Positions 48,953 to 57,444 of a DNA stretch of 64,000 nt are shown piece by piece (position 1 is the first letter of the stretch; the number at the start of each line of letters is the position of its first letter). Made by a program: the position numbers and the translations under genes. Under the pieces are notes generated by a model that had not been told where the DNA came from, made no database searches, and saw only the letters and a program-made list of their open reading frames with translations. The DNA is taken from assembly GCF_040655735.1 (NCBI RefSeq), contig NZ_JBFAKK010000007.1, forward strand, positions 186,001-250,000. The letters run 5' to 3'. This DNA comes from Phytomonospora sp040655735 (GTDB lineage: Bacteria; Actinomycetota; Actinomycetes; Mycobacteriales; Micromonosporaceae).

Positions 48953-49537
48953 TCACTTGCGCAGGTCGTAGCGCAGGTGCGTGACGCCCTCGCCCTCGAC
49001 GACCGTTGGCTGGGTGAGGGCGATGGGCGTGTTCTTCAGGCCGTCGAAGAAGCGGTGGCCCTCGCCGAGCAGGTAGGGGACCAGGTTGACCTCGATACCG
49101 TCGAGGAGGCCCTCGTTGAGCAGGCCGGCGACCGTGCGGGTGCCGGAGGTGCCGACCATCTTGTCGCCGGCGATCTCGCGTGCCAGTGCCGCCGCCTCGG
49201 CGAGGGTCGGGGCGAAGCGCATCATCTCGGTGTTCTCCCAGCCGTCGGGGATCTCGCGGCTGTAGACGACCGTCGGCTGTCCGGCGGGGTGCGTGCCGCC
49301 CCAGCCGCCGGTGATGTCGAACAGCGCCCGGCCGGCCAGGATCGCGCCGATCCGGCCCCACGCCTCGCGCAGGTAGCGGGCGTTGGCCTCACCGACGTGG
49401 AACCGGAACTCGGCCATGTTCGTCTCGAGCTCGATGTCACCGTTCTGGTACCACGAGAAGACCTCGTCGACGCGGTGCTCGGGGCCGGCGATGAAGCCGT
49501 CCAGGGACATGGACATTGATGCAACGATGGTCGCCAT
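48953..49537 (-). CDS. Dihydrofolate reductase-like RibD C-terminal domain protein
   Basis: A 194-residue protein of the RibD C-terminal/DHFR-like family: SMSLDGFIAGPEHRVDE, LAGRALFDITGGWGG, VVYSREIPDGW, GTRTVAGLLNEGLLDGIEVN and LLGEGHRFFDGL. These small NADPH-binding reductases are common in actinomycetes and mostly uncharacterised. ATG 49537. Ends 16 bp from dnaE, tail to tail. Confidence 0.85.
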   Translation of the reverse strand: MATIVASMSMSLDGFIAGPEHRVDEVFSWYQNGDIELETNMAEFRFHVGEANARYLREAWGRIGAILAGRALFDITGGWGGTHPAGQPTVVYSREIPDGWENTEMMRFAPTLAEAAALAREIAGDKMVGTSGTRTVAGLLNEGLLDGIEVNLVPYLLGEGHRFFDGLKNTPIALTQPTVVEGEGVTHLRYDLRK

Positions 49538-49721
49538 ATCGGTGCGCTCCTCGGGTTCTTGTTTGTTGTGTACCCGTTGGTCGCGGCGGTGTCCGGGATT
49601 TCGACATGGTCGGGCGGATTAGTTTCCGCGTGCGGGTCTCGGCCGGTGGCGAGCCGGGCTCGCTCTTCGCCCCAGTGGGCCTCGGCGCCCCCGCGCTGCA
49701 CGCGATCTAAGCTCGATCAAC

Positions 49722-50132
49722 ATGAGCGATATTCGAGTACTGACGGCCGCCGAGCGGCCGATACCGCCGGAGGGCGTGCTCGCCCTCTACGCCGAAGCCG
49801 GCTGGTGGCCGGAGCGGACGGCGGCGCACGTCGAGAAGATCCTGTCGGCCGGGCCCGCCGTCGGCGCCTGGGATGCCGAGGGTGTGCTGGCCGGCTTCGC
49901 CCGGGCGGTCAGCGACGGCGTCTGCCGCGCCTACGTCGAGGACGTCGTCGTGGCCGTATCTGTTCGGGGGCAAGGCATCGGGCGTCGGCTGATGGACGCG
50001 CTCGGAGCCGAGCTCGCCGGGATCGACGTGGTGTCACTGTTCTGCGGCGACGACCTCGTGCCGTTCTACGAGGCTTCCGGCTTCACGTTCACCGGGCAGC
50101 GGATCGCCCACAAGGCGGCCGCGAGTGCCTGA
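49722..50132 (+). CDS. GNAT-family N-acetyltransferase
   Basis: A 136-residue acetyltransferase with the acetyl-CoA loop VSVRGQGIGRRLM and a closing FYEASGF block typical of GNAT proteins. Acceptor unknown. ATG 49722. Overlaps the kinase gene by 8 bp, so it forms a two-gene operon. Confidence 0.82.
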   Translation: MSDIRVLTAAERPIPPEGVLALYAEAGWWPERTAAHVEKILSAGPAVGAWDAEGVLAGFARAVSDGVCRAYVEDVVVAVSVRGQGIGRRLMDALGAELAGIDVVSLFCGDDLVPFYEASGFTFTGQRIAHKAAASA

Positions 50133-50643
50133 GGCGCTGCTGATCGGTGGGCGGTCCGGGGTCGGCAAGACCACCGTGGGCTGGGAGGTCTCCGGACTGC
50201 TCGGCGAGGCGGGGATCGCGCACTGCCACGTCGAAGGCGACACCGTCGGCAACGTCGTGCCGCCCCCGGCCGACGACCCGCACCGGTCGCGGATCACCGA
50301 GGTGAACCTGACGGCGATGTGGGCGAACTTCGCCGCGATCGGGTGCACGCGGCTGGTCTACACCAACACCGCGAGCGTCCTGGAGCCCGAGATGTTCGAG
50401 CGGGCCCTCGGCGGGTCGGCGCGGCTGACGCGGGTGATGCTGACGGCGGCCGACGAGACGGTGGCCGGGCGGCTCGGCGGGCGCGAGATCGGCAGCGAGC
50501 TGGAGCTGCACCTGAAGCGGAGCGCTTTCATGGCGCCCTACCTCGACGAGCACGTGCCGGCGGGAACGATTCGGATCGCCACCGACGGTCGGACGGTCAC
50601 GGAGATCGCACGGGACGTCATCGCGGCGACCGGGTGGGGGTAG
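50125..50643 (+). CDS. P-loop kinase-like ATPase
   Basis: A 172-residue protein with Walker A GRSGVGKTT near the N-terminus and the look of the shikimate/adenylate kinase fold (LLIGGRSGVGKTTVGWEVSG, HVEGDTVGN, RLGGREIGSELE). A GTG start lies inside the preceding gene. The substrate cannot be assigned; antibiotic or nucleotide phosphorylation are guesses. Paired with a GNAT acetyltransferase. Confidence 0.75.
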   Translation: MPEALLIGGRSGVGKTTVGWEVSGLLGEAGIAHCHVEGDTVGNVVPPPADDPHRSRITEVNLTAMWANFAAIGCTRLVYTNTASVLEPEMFERALGGSARLTRVMLTAADETVAGRLGGREIGSELELHLKRSAFMAPYLDEHVPAGTIRIATDGRTVTEIARDVIAATGWG

Positions 50644-50676
50644 GCGCTGGCACGACCTACGCGACCGTCGACGGGT

Positions 50677-51531
50677 TCACACCGAGGTGCGCCCGAACGC
50701 GGCACCCGAGACGATGGATCTGGGCAGGTACGGGGATCCGACGGTCACCGGCATGCCCAGGTCGTGGGCGGCGCAGGCGAGCGCCAACGGGCCGCCTGCG
50801 GTGAACCCGTATGGGTTTTCGAGTAGATCGGGCTCCGAAGACCAGAAGTGGTCGTGGAGGTCCACCGCTTCCTCCAGAGCCTCGTTGAACCCGTCAGGCT
50901 CTTGCAGGGCCAGGAAGTACAGGAGTTTCATCGCCGGGTAGGAGATGAGAAGAGCGTGTTCCGGGCTCACCTTGAGGGTTTCCGGGTCGGTCGCCTCCAT
51001 GGCGGCGTACAGCAGGTCGAGAGCGTCCGGGCTGTTCGCGAAGTAGCCTTGGAGGGCCCTGACCCAGGTGAAGACGTAAGGGTCGACGGTCAGACCGCCC
51101 GTCTCCCGCAGCCGGTTCTCGGTGATCGTGCACAGCCTCCGCAGGCTTTCGTCGTCTCGGAGGATGACCGAGAACCACAGTGCGTCCAGCCACGCCTCCA
51201 CCGAGGCGAACCCGCGGATGATGGTGCCTCCCGCCATCGTCCGTGGACCACGCACCGGGCTGCGCACCACGCTGCCCTCCGGCGCCAGGGCGACCGCGAA
51301 GAGCGCCGAGTAGGCCTCATCGGCGAGGACGAATGCCTCCCGGGTGATCTGCCGGCTCGCGGAGGGATCACCGACGCTGCGGTAGCCGATGACGGCCTGC
51401 GCTTCGTACGCGAGGTCGCGAAGCAGGCCGGGTGACCTTTCGATCCGCTCGGCGGCTTGCTCTACCGCGCTCTTCCAGAGGCGGTCCGCCGTGCGTTCGG
51501 CGTGCTGGGGGTCGATGGAACGTCCGCGCAC
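50677..51531 (-). CDS. Immunity 49 family protein
   Basis: A 284-residue protein whose blocks (FVLADEAYSALFAVALAPEG, VEAWLDALWFSVILRDDESL, VFTWVRALQGYF, GPLALACAAHDLGMPVTVGS, then YLPRSIV) fit the actinobacterial Imm49 family, assigned as immunity to polymorphic toxins from genome context. No toxin gene is adjacent here, so it may be an orphan. The start (GTG 51531) lies inside the end of the ybjN gene, a 70-bp overlap on the same strand, which is longer than usual; a later start is possible. Confidence 0.75.
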   Translation of the reverse strand: MRGRSIDPQHAERTADRLWKSAVEQAAERIERSPGLLRDLAYEAQAVIGYRSVGDPSASRQITREAFVLADEAYSALFAVALAPEGSVVRSPVRGPRTMAGGTIIRGFASVEAWLDALWFSVILRDDESLRRLCTITENRLRETGGLTVDPYVFTWVRALQGYFANSPDALDLLYAAMEATDPETLKVSPEHALLISYPAMKLLYFLALQEPDGFNEALEEAVDLHDHFWSSEPDLLENPYGFTAGGPLALACAAHDLGMPVTVGSPYLPRSIVSGAAFGRTSV

Positions 51532-52070
51532 GAATTGCCCCCATGGGGTAGGTCTGCGGCAAGAGGAGTCCGCAGTCTATGCGCGGATAACTCCTCTTCC
51601 GCCGGTCGCAGGTGCTCGAAGGCCGCCAGGTTCCGCGTCGACTCTCCGCGCGACAGCCGCCACCGCCACTCGCGGCGGATGGACTCGGCGAATCCCAGCT
51701 CCAGCAGGGGATCGAAGGCCTCGTCGGCGTAGGTGAGCACACTGCCGAGGATGCGGTCGATCTCCTCGGCGGTGATGGCCGCCAACGGCACCCTGCCCAT
51801 CAGCCACACGTCGCCGTGACCGTCCACAGTGAACGCCACGGCGTACATGCGGGCGTTGCGGCGCAACAGTTCGGCGTGCACACCGGCGGTGTTCTCGTCG
51901 GGGTGCCGGATCACGAAGGCCTCGATCCGCAGTGCGTGATCCTCGACGTGCAGCAGGCACACCGTGTTCAGCTTGTGCGTGCCCGGCAGGGTCACCGAGT
52001 ACGACGAGGGGCCGGCGGAGGTCCAGTCGACTTCGAGTTCGGTGAGGATGCGCTCCAGTACGTGGGTCAC
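51462..52070 (-). CDS. YbjN-domain protein
   Basis: A 202-residue protein with the YbjN/sensory-transduction-regulator fold (VLERILTELEVDWTSAGPSS, HALRIEAFVIRHPDENTAGV, RNARMYAVAFTVDGHGDVWL). Such proteins are coded next to mshA in actinomycetes, as here, where the stop of YbjN's upstream neighbour mshA is not needed: ybjN lies 97 bp downstream of mshA on the same strand. Chaperone-like or T3SS-chaperone-like folds are known, function unclear. The last ~30 residues (from about RTPLAADL) overlap the Imm49 gene and look non-conserved, possibly an extension after loss of the original stop. Confidence 0.8.
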   Translation of the reverse strand: MTHVLERILTELEVDWTSAGPSSYSVTLPGTHKLNTVCLLHVEDHALRIEAFVIRHPDENTAGVHAELLRRNARMYAVAFTVDGHGDVWLMGRVPLAAITAEEIDRILGSVLTYADEAFDPLLELGFAESIRREWRWRLSRGESTRNLAAFEHLRPAEEELSAHRLRTPLAADLPHGGNSCADVPSTPSTPNARRTASGRAR

Positions 52071-52166
52071 CTCGACATCACAGCACAGCCGGGGCCTTCG
52101 CGTCCTGCGGGACGCCGACTCCGGGCCCTTCGGCCGTGCCCGTCCACTTCGGACGACGCGCGGCCG

Positions 52167-53504
52167 CTAGGCCCGGCGGCGCAGTGAACCCGACGACTGC
52201 CGGGAGCGTTGCGCCGCCTGCGCGTACAGGGTTTCCCGGTAGGCGCACAGCAGGCCGGCGGCCGTCTTCGACCACGAGTACTTCTCGGCGTGCTCCCGCG
52301 CCCCGACGGCCAGCAGCTCCCGCAGTTCGCGCTCGCGCAGCAGGCGGCCGATCACGCGGCCCCACTCCTCGGCGCCGTGCCCGTTGATCAGCACGCCGCT
52401 GACACCGTCGGCCACCGCGACGGGCAGCCCGCCGACGGCGGCGGCCACGACCGGCGTCCCGCACGCCTGAGCCTCCAGGGCGACCAGGCCGAAGGTCTCG
52501 TTGAAGCTCGGCACGCACACGAGGTCGGCGGCGCGGTAAATGTCGACGAGCGCGTCCCCGGCGCGGGGCGGCAGGAAGTGCACGCGGCGGGCCAGGTCGA
52601 GGTGCACGGCCAGTTCGTGGAGCTCGTCGGGGCGGTGCAGACCGGTGCCGGAGAGGCCGCCGACGTAGAGGATGTGCAGCTTCTCGACCAGCTCGGGGTC
52701 GCGGGCGCGAAGCTCGGAGACGGCGCGGAGCACCAGGTCGGGGGCCTTCAGCGGCTGGATGCGGCCGAGGAAGGCGAGCACGTGGGCGTCGGGCGGCAGG
52801 CCGAGGGCGCGGCGGGTGGCGGAGCCGTCGCCGGGGGTGAAGCGGGTCAGGTCGACGCCGGGCGGGACGACCGAGATCTTGGCGGCCTCGGCGTCGTAGC
52901 GGGTGATGAGGTCCTCGGCCTCCGACGGCGTGTTGACCACGAGGCGGTCGGCCTCCCCGACGACCTGTTCCTCGCCGACGACGCGGGAGAGGGGCTCGGG
53001 GGTGTCGCCCTCGGCGAGGAGGGCGTTCTTGACCTTGGCCAGGGTGTGGGCGGTGTGCACGAGCGGCACGCCCCAGCGGTCCCGGGCGAGCCAGCCGGCG
53101 TGGCCCGACAGCCAGTAGTGGGTGTGCAGGAGGTCGTAGTAGCCGGGCGGGCGGGCGGCCTCGGCGCGCAGGACGCCGGCGGTGAAGGCGCACAGCTGCG
53201 CGGGCAGGTCCTGCTTGAGCAGGCCCTCGTAGGGGCCGGCGGGGATGTGCCGGACGGTCACGCCGGGGGCGGCCATGACGCAGTCGGCGAGGTCGCTTGA
53301 GGTCGCGCGGGTGAAGATCTCCACCGCGACGCCGGCCTCGGCAAGGCGCGAGGCGACCTGGAGGACGTAGACGTTCATGCCTCCCGCGTCGCCGGTGCCC
53401 GGCTGGTCGAGGGGGGATGTGTGCATGGACAGCATCGCCACACGCCTCGGCGCCACCCGGTTGCGGCACAGGTGGGAAACTCCGCGGCCACTCCCGCGTT
53501 CCAT
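52167..53504 (-). CDS. mshA: D-inositol-3-phosphate glycosyltransferase MshA
   Basis: A 445-residue GT4 glycosyltransferase, the first enzyme of mycothiol synthesis, joining GlcNAc from UDP-GlcNAc to inositol-3-phosphate. Diagnostic blocks: VAMLSMHTSPLDQPGTGDAG, MNVYVLQVASRLAEAGV, LLHTHYWLSGHAGW, NTPSEAEDLI, GVDLTRFTPG, FLGRIQPLKAPDLVL, and the EX7E segment PSFNETFGLVALEAQACGTP. ATG 53504 is preferred, preceded by GGAG five bases away. Neighbours (ybjN downstream, divergent SDR gene) match the mycobacterial mshA locus. Confidence 0.95.
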   Translation of the reverse strand: MERGSGRGVSHLCRNRVAPRRVAMLSMHTSPLDQPGTGDAGGMNVYVLQVASRLAEAGVAVEIFTRATSSDLADCVMAAPGVTVRHIPAGPYEGLLKQDLPAQLCAFTAGVLRAEAARPPGYYDLLHTHYWLSGHAGWLARDRWGVPLVHTAHTLAKVKNALLAEGDTPEPLSRVVGEEQVVGEADRLVVNTPSEAEDLITRYDAEAAKISVVPPGVDLTRFTPGDGSATRRALGLPPDAHVLAFLGRIQPLKAPDLVLRAVSELRARDPELVEKLHILYVGGLSGTGLHRPDELHELAVHLDLARRVHFLPPRAGDALVDIYRAADLVCVPSFNETFGLVALEAQACGTPVVAAAVGGLPVAVADGVSGVLINGHGAEEWGRVIGRLLRERELRELLAVGAREHAEKYSWSKTAAGLLCAYRETLYAQAAQRSRQSSGSLRRRA

Positions 53505-53655
53505 CGCAGCTCCTGCTCTCGTCGTGCGGCCCGACCGCCGTCCGGGCCGGTCCAATAGTCGTCCTTCCAGCCCCCGGATGGCCGTCCGCGTGATGTCCGA
53601 CACAGAGGCGGCCCGTGGCAGAGTGGGCGGCGACACCGATAAGGGGAGTACCCAC

Positions 53656-54402
53656 ATGAGCAGGCCCGTAGCCGTCGTGACCGGAGCTTCGAGCGGGATC
53701 GGCGCCGCCACCGCGCGCGCCTTGGCGGCCGACGGTTTCCACGTCGTCCTCGCGGCACGCAGGCTGGCGCGGCTGACGTCGCTGGCGGCCGAGGTCGACG
53801 GTACGCCCGTCGAGTGCGATGTGACGTCCGACGAGGGCGTCGCCGCGCTCACCGAAGCGGTCGCCGGGCGCGACGTGCGGGTGCTCGTGAACAACGCGGG
53901 GGGCGCGTTCGGCGCCGATCAGGTCGAGAACGCCGACCTCGACGGGTGGCGCGCGATGTACGAGGTGAACGTTCTGGGTGCCGTGCGGGTGACGAAGGCC
54001 CTGCTACCGGCCCTGGAGGAGTCCGGCGCGGGGACGATCGTGTGGGTCTCGTCGACGGCGGGGCTGATCGTCTACGAGGGCGGCGGCGGGTACGCGGCGG
54101 CCAAGCACGCCGAGACGGCCGTCGCCGAGACGATGCGGCTGGAACTGTGCGGGCGGCCGGTGCGGGTCATCGAGATCGACCCGGGCATGGTCCGCACCGA
54201 CGAGTTCGCGCTCAACCGCTTCTCCGGCGACCAGGAGGCCGCCGACAAGGTCTACGCCGGTGTCGCCGAACCCCTGACCGCGGAGGACGTCGCCGACACC
54301 ATCGCGTGGACGGTGTCGCGGCCACACCACGTCAACGTCGACCGGCTCGTGCTGCGGCCGCTGGCGCAGGCGGCGCAGCACAAGGTCCACCGCGTGCTGT
54401 GA
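53656..54402 (+). CDS. Short-chain dehydrogenase/reductase
   Basis: A 248-residue classical SDR with TGASSGIG (cofactor), NNAG, Ser in VWVSSTAG and YAAAK (Tyr/Lys catalytic pair), then PGMVRTDEF. NAD(P)-dependent oxidation or reduction of an unknown alcohol/ketone. ATG 53656 has an AGGGGAG site. Divergent from mshA; the stop overlaps the methyltransferase-like gene by 4 bp. The same SDR next to mshA is known in mycobacteria. Confidence 0.9.
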   Translation: MSRPVAVVTGASSGIGAATARALAADGFHVVLAARRLARLTSLAAEVDGTPVECDVTSDEGVAALTEAVAGRDVRVLVNNAGGAFGADQVENADLDGWRAMYEVNVLGAVRVTKALLPALEESGAGTIVWVSSTAGLIVYEGGGGYAAAKHAETAVAETMRLELCGRPVRVIEIDPGMVRTDEFALNRFSGDQEAADKVYAGVAEPLTAEDVADTIAWTVSRPHHVNVDRLVLRPLAQAAQHKVHRVL

Positions 54403-55172
54403 AGCCGGTCGGCGAGGTCACCCGGGGCACGACCAACCCCAACCGGCTGCGGCGGATGGACCACTGGCTCGCCGACCGCTACGGGACGCTGCTGCGGACG
54501 GCCGCCGACCCTCTCGTTGTCGATCTCGGCTACGGGGGTGCGCCGGTCACGACCGTCGAGCTTTACCGGCGGCTGCGGCGCGTGCGGCGCGATGTGCGCG
54601 TCGTCGGGCTGGAGATCGAGCCCTCGCGCGTCGAGCAGGGACGGGCCGTCGCCGACCCTCCGGGGCTGAGCTTCGCGCGGGGCGGGTTCGAGCTCGCGGG
54701 GCTGCGGCCGGTGCTGGTGCGCGCGGCGAACGTGCTGCGGCAGTACCCGGAGGAGGCCGTCGCGGGGGCGTGGACGCTGATGAGCGCGCGGGGAGCGGTG
54801 GTGGTCGACGCGACCTGCGACGAACTGGGGCGGCTGGGGGCGTGGGTCGCGGTCGAGGGTGGCGTGCCGGTGACGCTGACGCTGGCGGCGCGGCCGTCGA
54901 CACTGGAGCGGCCGGCGGCCTTCGCCGAGCGGCTGCCGAAGGCGCTGATCCACCGCAATGTTCCCGGGGAGCGGGTGCACGCGCTGCTCACCGCGCTCGA
55001 CGACGCCTGGCGGGATGCCGCGGGGGCCACGGTCTTCGGGGCCCGCGACCGTTGGCGGCGCACGGTCGAGGCCGTACACGGGGCGGGGGTGCCGGTGTGC
55101 GAACCGCCCGCGCGGTGGCGCGACGGGGTGATCACGGTCCCGTGGACGGTCGTCGCGCCGGGGGTCGCGTGA
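54399..55172 (+). CDS. Class I SAM-dependent methyltransferase-like protein
   Basis: A 257-residue protein. VVDLGYGGAPVTTVELYRRL resembles the SAM-binding motif I of class I methyltransferases, followed by VVGLEIEPSRVEQGR (motif II-like acidic residue) and ARGAVVVDATCDE. The GTG start is inside the SDR stop (GTGA). No target recognised. The pair with the SDR appears conserved beside mshA, but a role in mycothiol is not shown. Confidence 0.75.
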   Translation: MKPVGEVTRGTTNPNRLRRMDHWLADRYGTLLRTAADPLVVDLGYGGAPVTTVELYRRLRRVRRDVRVVGLEIEPSRVEQGRAVADPPGLSFARGGFELAGLRPVLVRAANVLRQYPEEAVAGAWTLMSARGAVVVDATCDELGRLGAWVAVEGGVPVTLTLAARPSTLERPAAFAERLPKALIHRNVPGERVHALLTALDDAWRDAAGATVFGARDRWRRTVEAVHGAGVPVCEPPARWRDGVITVPWTVVAPGVA

Positions 55173-55242
55173 GGCGCGGGCGGCGGGGCGGTTATCCCCT
55201 TCGTGGGCGCTGAGGGCGTGCGGTAGAGTAGCGACGTTCCTT

Positions 55243-55316
55243 GGCCAGGTAGCTCAGTTGGTACGAGCGCTCGCCTGAAAAGCGAGAGGTCGCCGGTTCG
55301 ACCCCGGCCCTGGCCA
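55243..55316 (+). tRNA. tRNA-Phe (anticodon GAA)
   Basis: Acceptor GGCCAGG/CCTGGCC, anticodon stem CTCGC/GCGAG with loop CTGAAAA, and T-loop GGTTCGACCCC are clear. The anticodon is GAA. No CCA is encoded (CCG follows the discriminator A). A perfect terminator follows at once. Confidence 0.95.
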
Positions 55317-55322
55317 CCGAGG

Positions 55323-55354
55323 AAACCCCCGCCGGACATCCGGCGGGGGTTTTT
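55323..55354 (+). terminator. Intrinsic terminator of tRNA-Phe
   Basis: A 13-bp perfect stem, 55323-55335 with 55340-55352, around ACAT, followed by a T run. Confidence 0.92.
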
Positions 55355-55411
55355 GCATTGGGGACCGATCGGCGTTCTCGAAGCCGTTGACCGCCCTGCC
55401 ATCGTGTCCGC

Positions 55412-55876
55412 ATGACCTTCGTCGACCCCGAGACCTACTACGCGTCGCTGCCGTCGGTGACCTTGGCGGCCGGTGGGCTCCTGTCCGACGGCGCGGGGCG
55501 GATCCTGCTGGTCAAGCCGACCTACCGCGACTACTGGCAGCTTCCGGGCGGCACCGTCGAGGACGGCGAAGCCCCTGACGAGGGGTGCCGGCGGGAGGTG
55601 TTCGAGGAGGTGGGGCTCGACCGGGAGGTGGGGCGGCTGCTGCTGGTGAACTGGACGCCGCCGCGCGGGGGGCGGCGAGGGCTGGTCCTCATGGTCTTCG
55701 ACGTGGGCGTGGTCGACGCGGGGGGTGAGCTTCGCCTCGCCGAGGGCGAGCTGGAGGCCTCGGCGTGGGTGTCGCCGGAGGAGGCGGTGGCGATGGTGTC
55801 CAAGCGGACCGCGCTGCGGCTGCCGGAGGCGCTGGCGGCGCTCGCCGACGGGGGGACTCGCTACCTGGCGTGCTGA
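55412..55876 (+). CDS. NUDIX hydrolase
   Basis: A 154-residue NUDIX enzyme with a complete box: Gly47, Glu53, Arg61-Glu62, Glu65-Glu66, Gly68 (GGTVEDGEAP...REVFEEVGL). It hydrolyses a nucleoside diphosphate linked to another moiety; substrate unknown. ATG 55412. Ends 12 bp from the convergent kinase gene. Confidence 0.9.
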   Translation: MTFVDPETYYASLPSVTLAAGGLLSDGAGRILLVKPTYRDYWQLPGGTVEDGEAPDEGCRREVFEEVGLDREVGRLLLVNWTPPRGGRRGLVLMVFDVGVVDAGGELRLAEGELEASAWVSPEEAVAMVSKRTALRLPEALAALADGGTRYLAC

Positions 55877-55888
55877 CCTACCGGGCGC

Positions 55889-56566
55889 CTACCGGGTGCG
55901 GTCTTCCCACGACGGCTGCCGGGGTTTGTCGTTGTGCACGACGATGTCGGCCAGTTCGGTCGGCTTGATCGTGTCGAAGTAGCGCTGCTGGGAGGGGATG
56001 TAGCGGGCGCGGAAGCGGGCTTCGGCCTTGTCGGCGGAACCGTTGAGCTCCTTGTCGCGGACGCGGCCGCGGGCGATGGTCTCCTCGAAGGCCGCCGACA
56101 CGAAGATGCGCAGGTCCCAGCCGTCGATGAGTTCGGGGCGCATGAGGAAGACGCCGTCGAAGAGGAGCACGGTGTCGGGAGCTGCGTGCTCGAAGGGGGC
56201 GGCGAGGGGGATGTCGGCGACGTTGTCGTAGACGGTGTCGCGGAACTGGCGGTCGCCGCCGGGGCCGAGGGGGGTGAGGAGGACGCCGTGGATGTTGTCG
56301 AAGTCGAAGCTGTCCTCGTAGCAGGCGATCGGGGAGTCGGCGCCGCGCACGTACCGCCGTGAGCGGGGGTAGAGGAAGCTCTCGATGGAGACGCGGATGA
56401 CCTGGCGGCCCTGGGCGCGCAGGACGGCGCCGAGTTCGTCGCCGAGGGTGGTCTTGCCGGCGGCGGGCGGGCCGTCGATGGCGACGCGGGTCGGGTGGCC
56501 GGGTGTGACGGCGGTGATCGCCTCGGTGAGGTGGGCGAGGAGGTCTTCGCGGGTGCCGCTTCGCAT
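55889..56566 (-). CDS. Uridine-kinase-like P-loop kinase
   Basis: A 225-residue P-loop protein: Walker A IDGPPAAGKTT, a substrate motif SIESFLYPRSRRYVRG, DTVYDNVADI, LLFDGVFLMRPEL and RYIPSQQRYF. It matches the uridine kinase-like family of actinomycetes, which phosphorylate a nucleoside or sugar; the true substrate is not known. ATG 56566. Confidence 0.85.
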   Translation of the reverse strand: MRSGTREDLLAHLTEAITAVTPGHPTRVAIDGPPAAGKTTLGDELGAVLRAQGRQVIRVSIESFLYPRSRRYVRGADSPIACYEDSFDFDNIHGVLLTPLGPGGDRQFRDTVYDNVADIPLAAPFEHAAPDTVLLFDGVFLMRPELIDGWDLRIFVSAAFEETIARGRVRDKELNGSADKAEARFRARYIPSQQRYFDTIKPTELADIVVHNDKPRQPSWEDRTR

Positions 56567-56667
56567 GTGGGGCCGCCGATCTCGGGGTGAGCGTGGTCGT
56601 CGGGGACACCCTAGTGGGGTGTTTCTGTGCCGATGCTGAGTCCGGCGCGCGCGGCTACCGTTGGGGC

Positions 56668-56904
56668 ATGGACGTTTTACTGGTGGTGCTGCTCGTCTTC
56701 CTCGGGTTGCTCGCCGGCTGGGGGATCACCGAGGCGGTGCTGTCGGTGCGGCGCCGCCGGCGTCTCGCGCGGGATCCGCGGGTGGTGTGGCGCAACGGCC
56801 GGAAGGTGCTGCCCAGGGAGGCGAGGAGCCTCAAGTCGACCAGTGGGTCTTCGGGCGAGACGGGGATTCCGCTCGGAAGCCGCTACGACAGTGAGATCAC
56901 CTAG
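56668..56904 (+). CDS. Small single-pass membrane protein
   Basis: A 78-residue protein: one N-terminal helix (MDVLLVVLLVFLGLLAGWGI) then a basic cytoplasmic part (VRRRRRLARDPRVVWRNGRK) and a Ser-rich tail. ATG 56668 follows GGGG. It converges with the marR gene, their stops sharing the bases CTAG. No family recognised. Confidence 0.55.
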   Translation: MDVLLVVLLVFLGLLAGWGITEAVLSVRRRRRLARDPRVVWRNGRKVLPREARSLKSTSGSSGETGIPLGSRYDSEIT

Positions 56905-57404
56905 CCCGCACTGTCCGACGCGGACCGCCCGCCTCCACCGGCGCTGAGGATCCTCTCCCGCAGCGACCGCCGCCCCAGCGCGTCCAGCACCGCCAGCAGC
57001 ACGTCCGCGAGGGGTGCGGGCAGTTCGTCGTCCAGCTCGCGCATGGCCGCGACGACCAGCCGCCACTCCGCGTCGACGGCGGGCATCAGCTCCTGTGCCC
57101 GCTCGGTGAGGTGGGCGATGCGCTGGCGGGCGTCGGCGCCCGGCCGCAATTCCAGCAGACCGTCGCGGACCATCATGGCCGCCGACTGGCTGGCGGCGGA
57201 GTGGGTGACGCCGACGGCGTCGGCGAGCTCGCGGATGGAGAGGGGCCCGTGGGTGGCGAGTGCCCGCATCAGCGGTGAGTGCCTGGGCCGGTAGTTGTCG
57301 GGGAGTCCCAGGTCGGGGTAGGTGCGGGCGATGTCGGCGTCCAGGAGGTCGTGGACGTGTCGCAGGAGGGTGCCGATGGCCTCGGGGTCGGGGGTTCTCG
57401 CCAT
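56901..57404 (-). CDS. MarR-family transcriptional regulator
   Basis: A 167-residue MarR protein: winged helix with LSIRELADAVGVTHSAASQS and the wing ELRPGADARQRIAHLTERAQ. ATG 57404. Divergent from the proline iminopeptidase gene; a perfect 14-bp palindrome lies in the 40-bp gap, so it almost certainly controls both. Confidence 0.9.
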   Translation of the reverse strand: MARTPDPEAIGTLLRHVHDLLDADIARTYPDLGLPDNYRPRHSPLMRALATHGPLSIRELADAVGVTHSAASQSAAMMVRDGLLELRPGADARQRIAHLTERAQELMPAVDAEWRLVVAAMRELDDELPAPLADVLLAVLDALGRRSLRERILSAGGGGRSASDSAG

Positions 57405-57413
57405 GCCCTAATG

Positions 57414-57427
57414 TAACAGCGCTGTTA
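57414..57427. promoter_or_regulatory. Perfect 14-bp palindrome, MarR operator candidate
   Basis: TAACAGCGCTGTTA lies between marR (start 57404) and pip (start 57445), 10 and 17 bp from the two starts. Position and symmetry are typical of MarR sites. Confidence 0.75.
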
Positions 57428-57444
57428 GATCTGAGGAGATCCGC

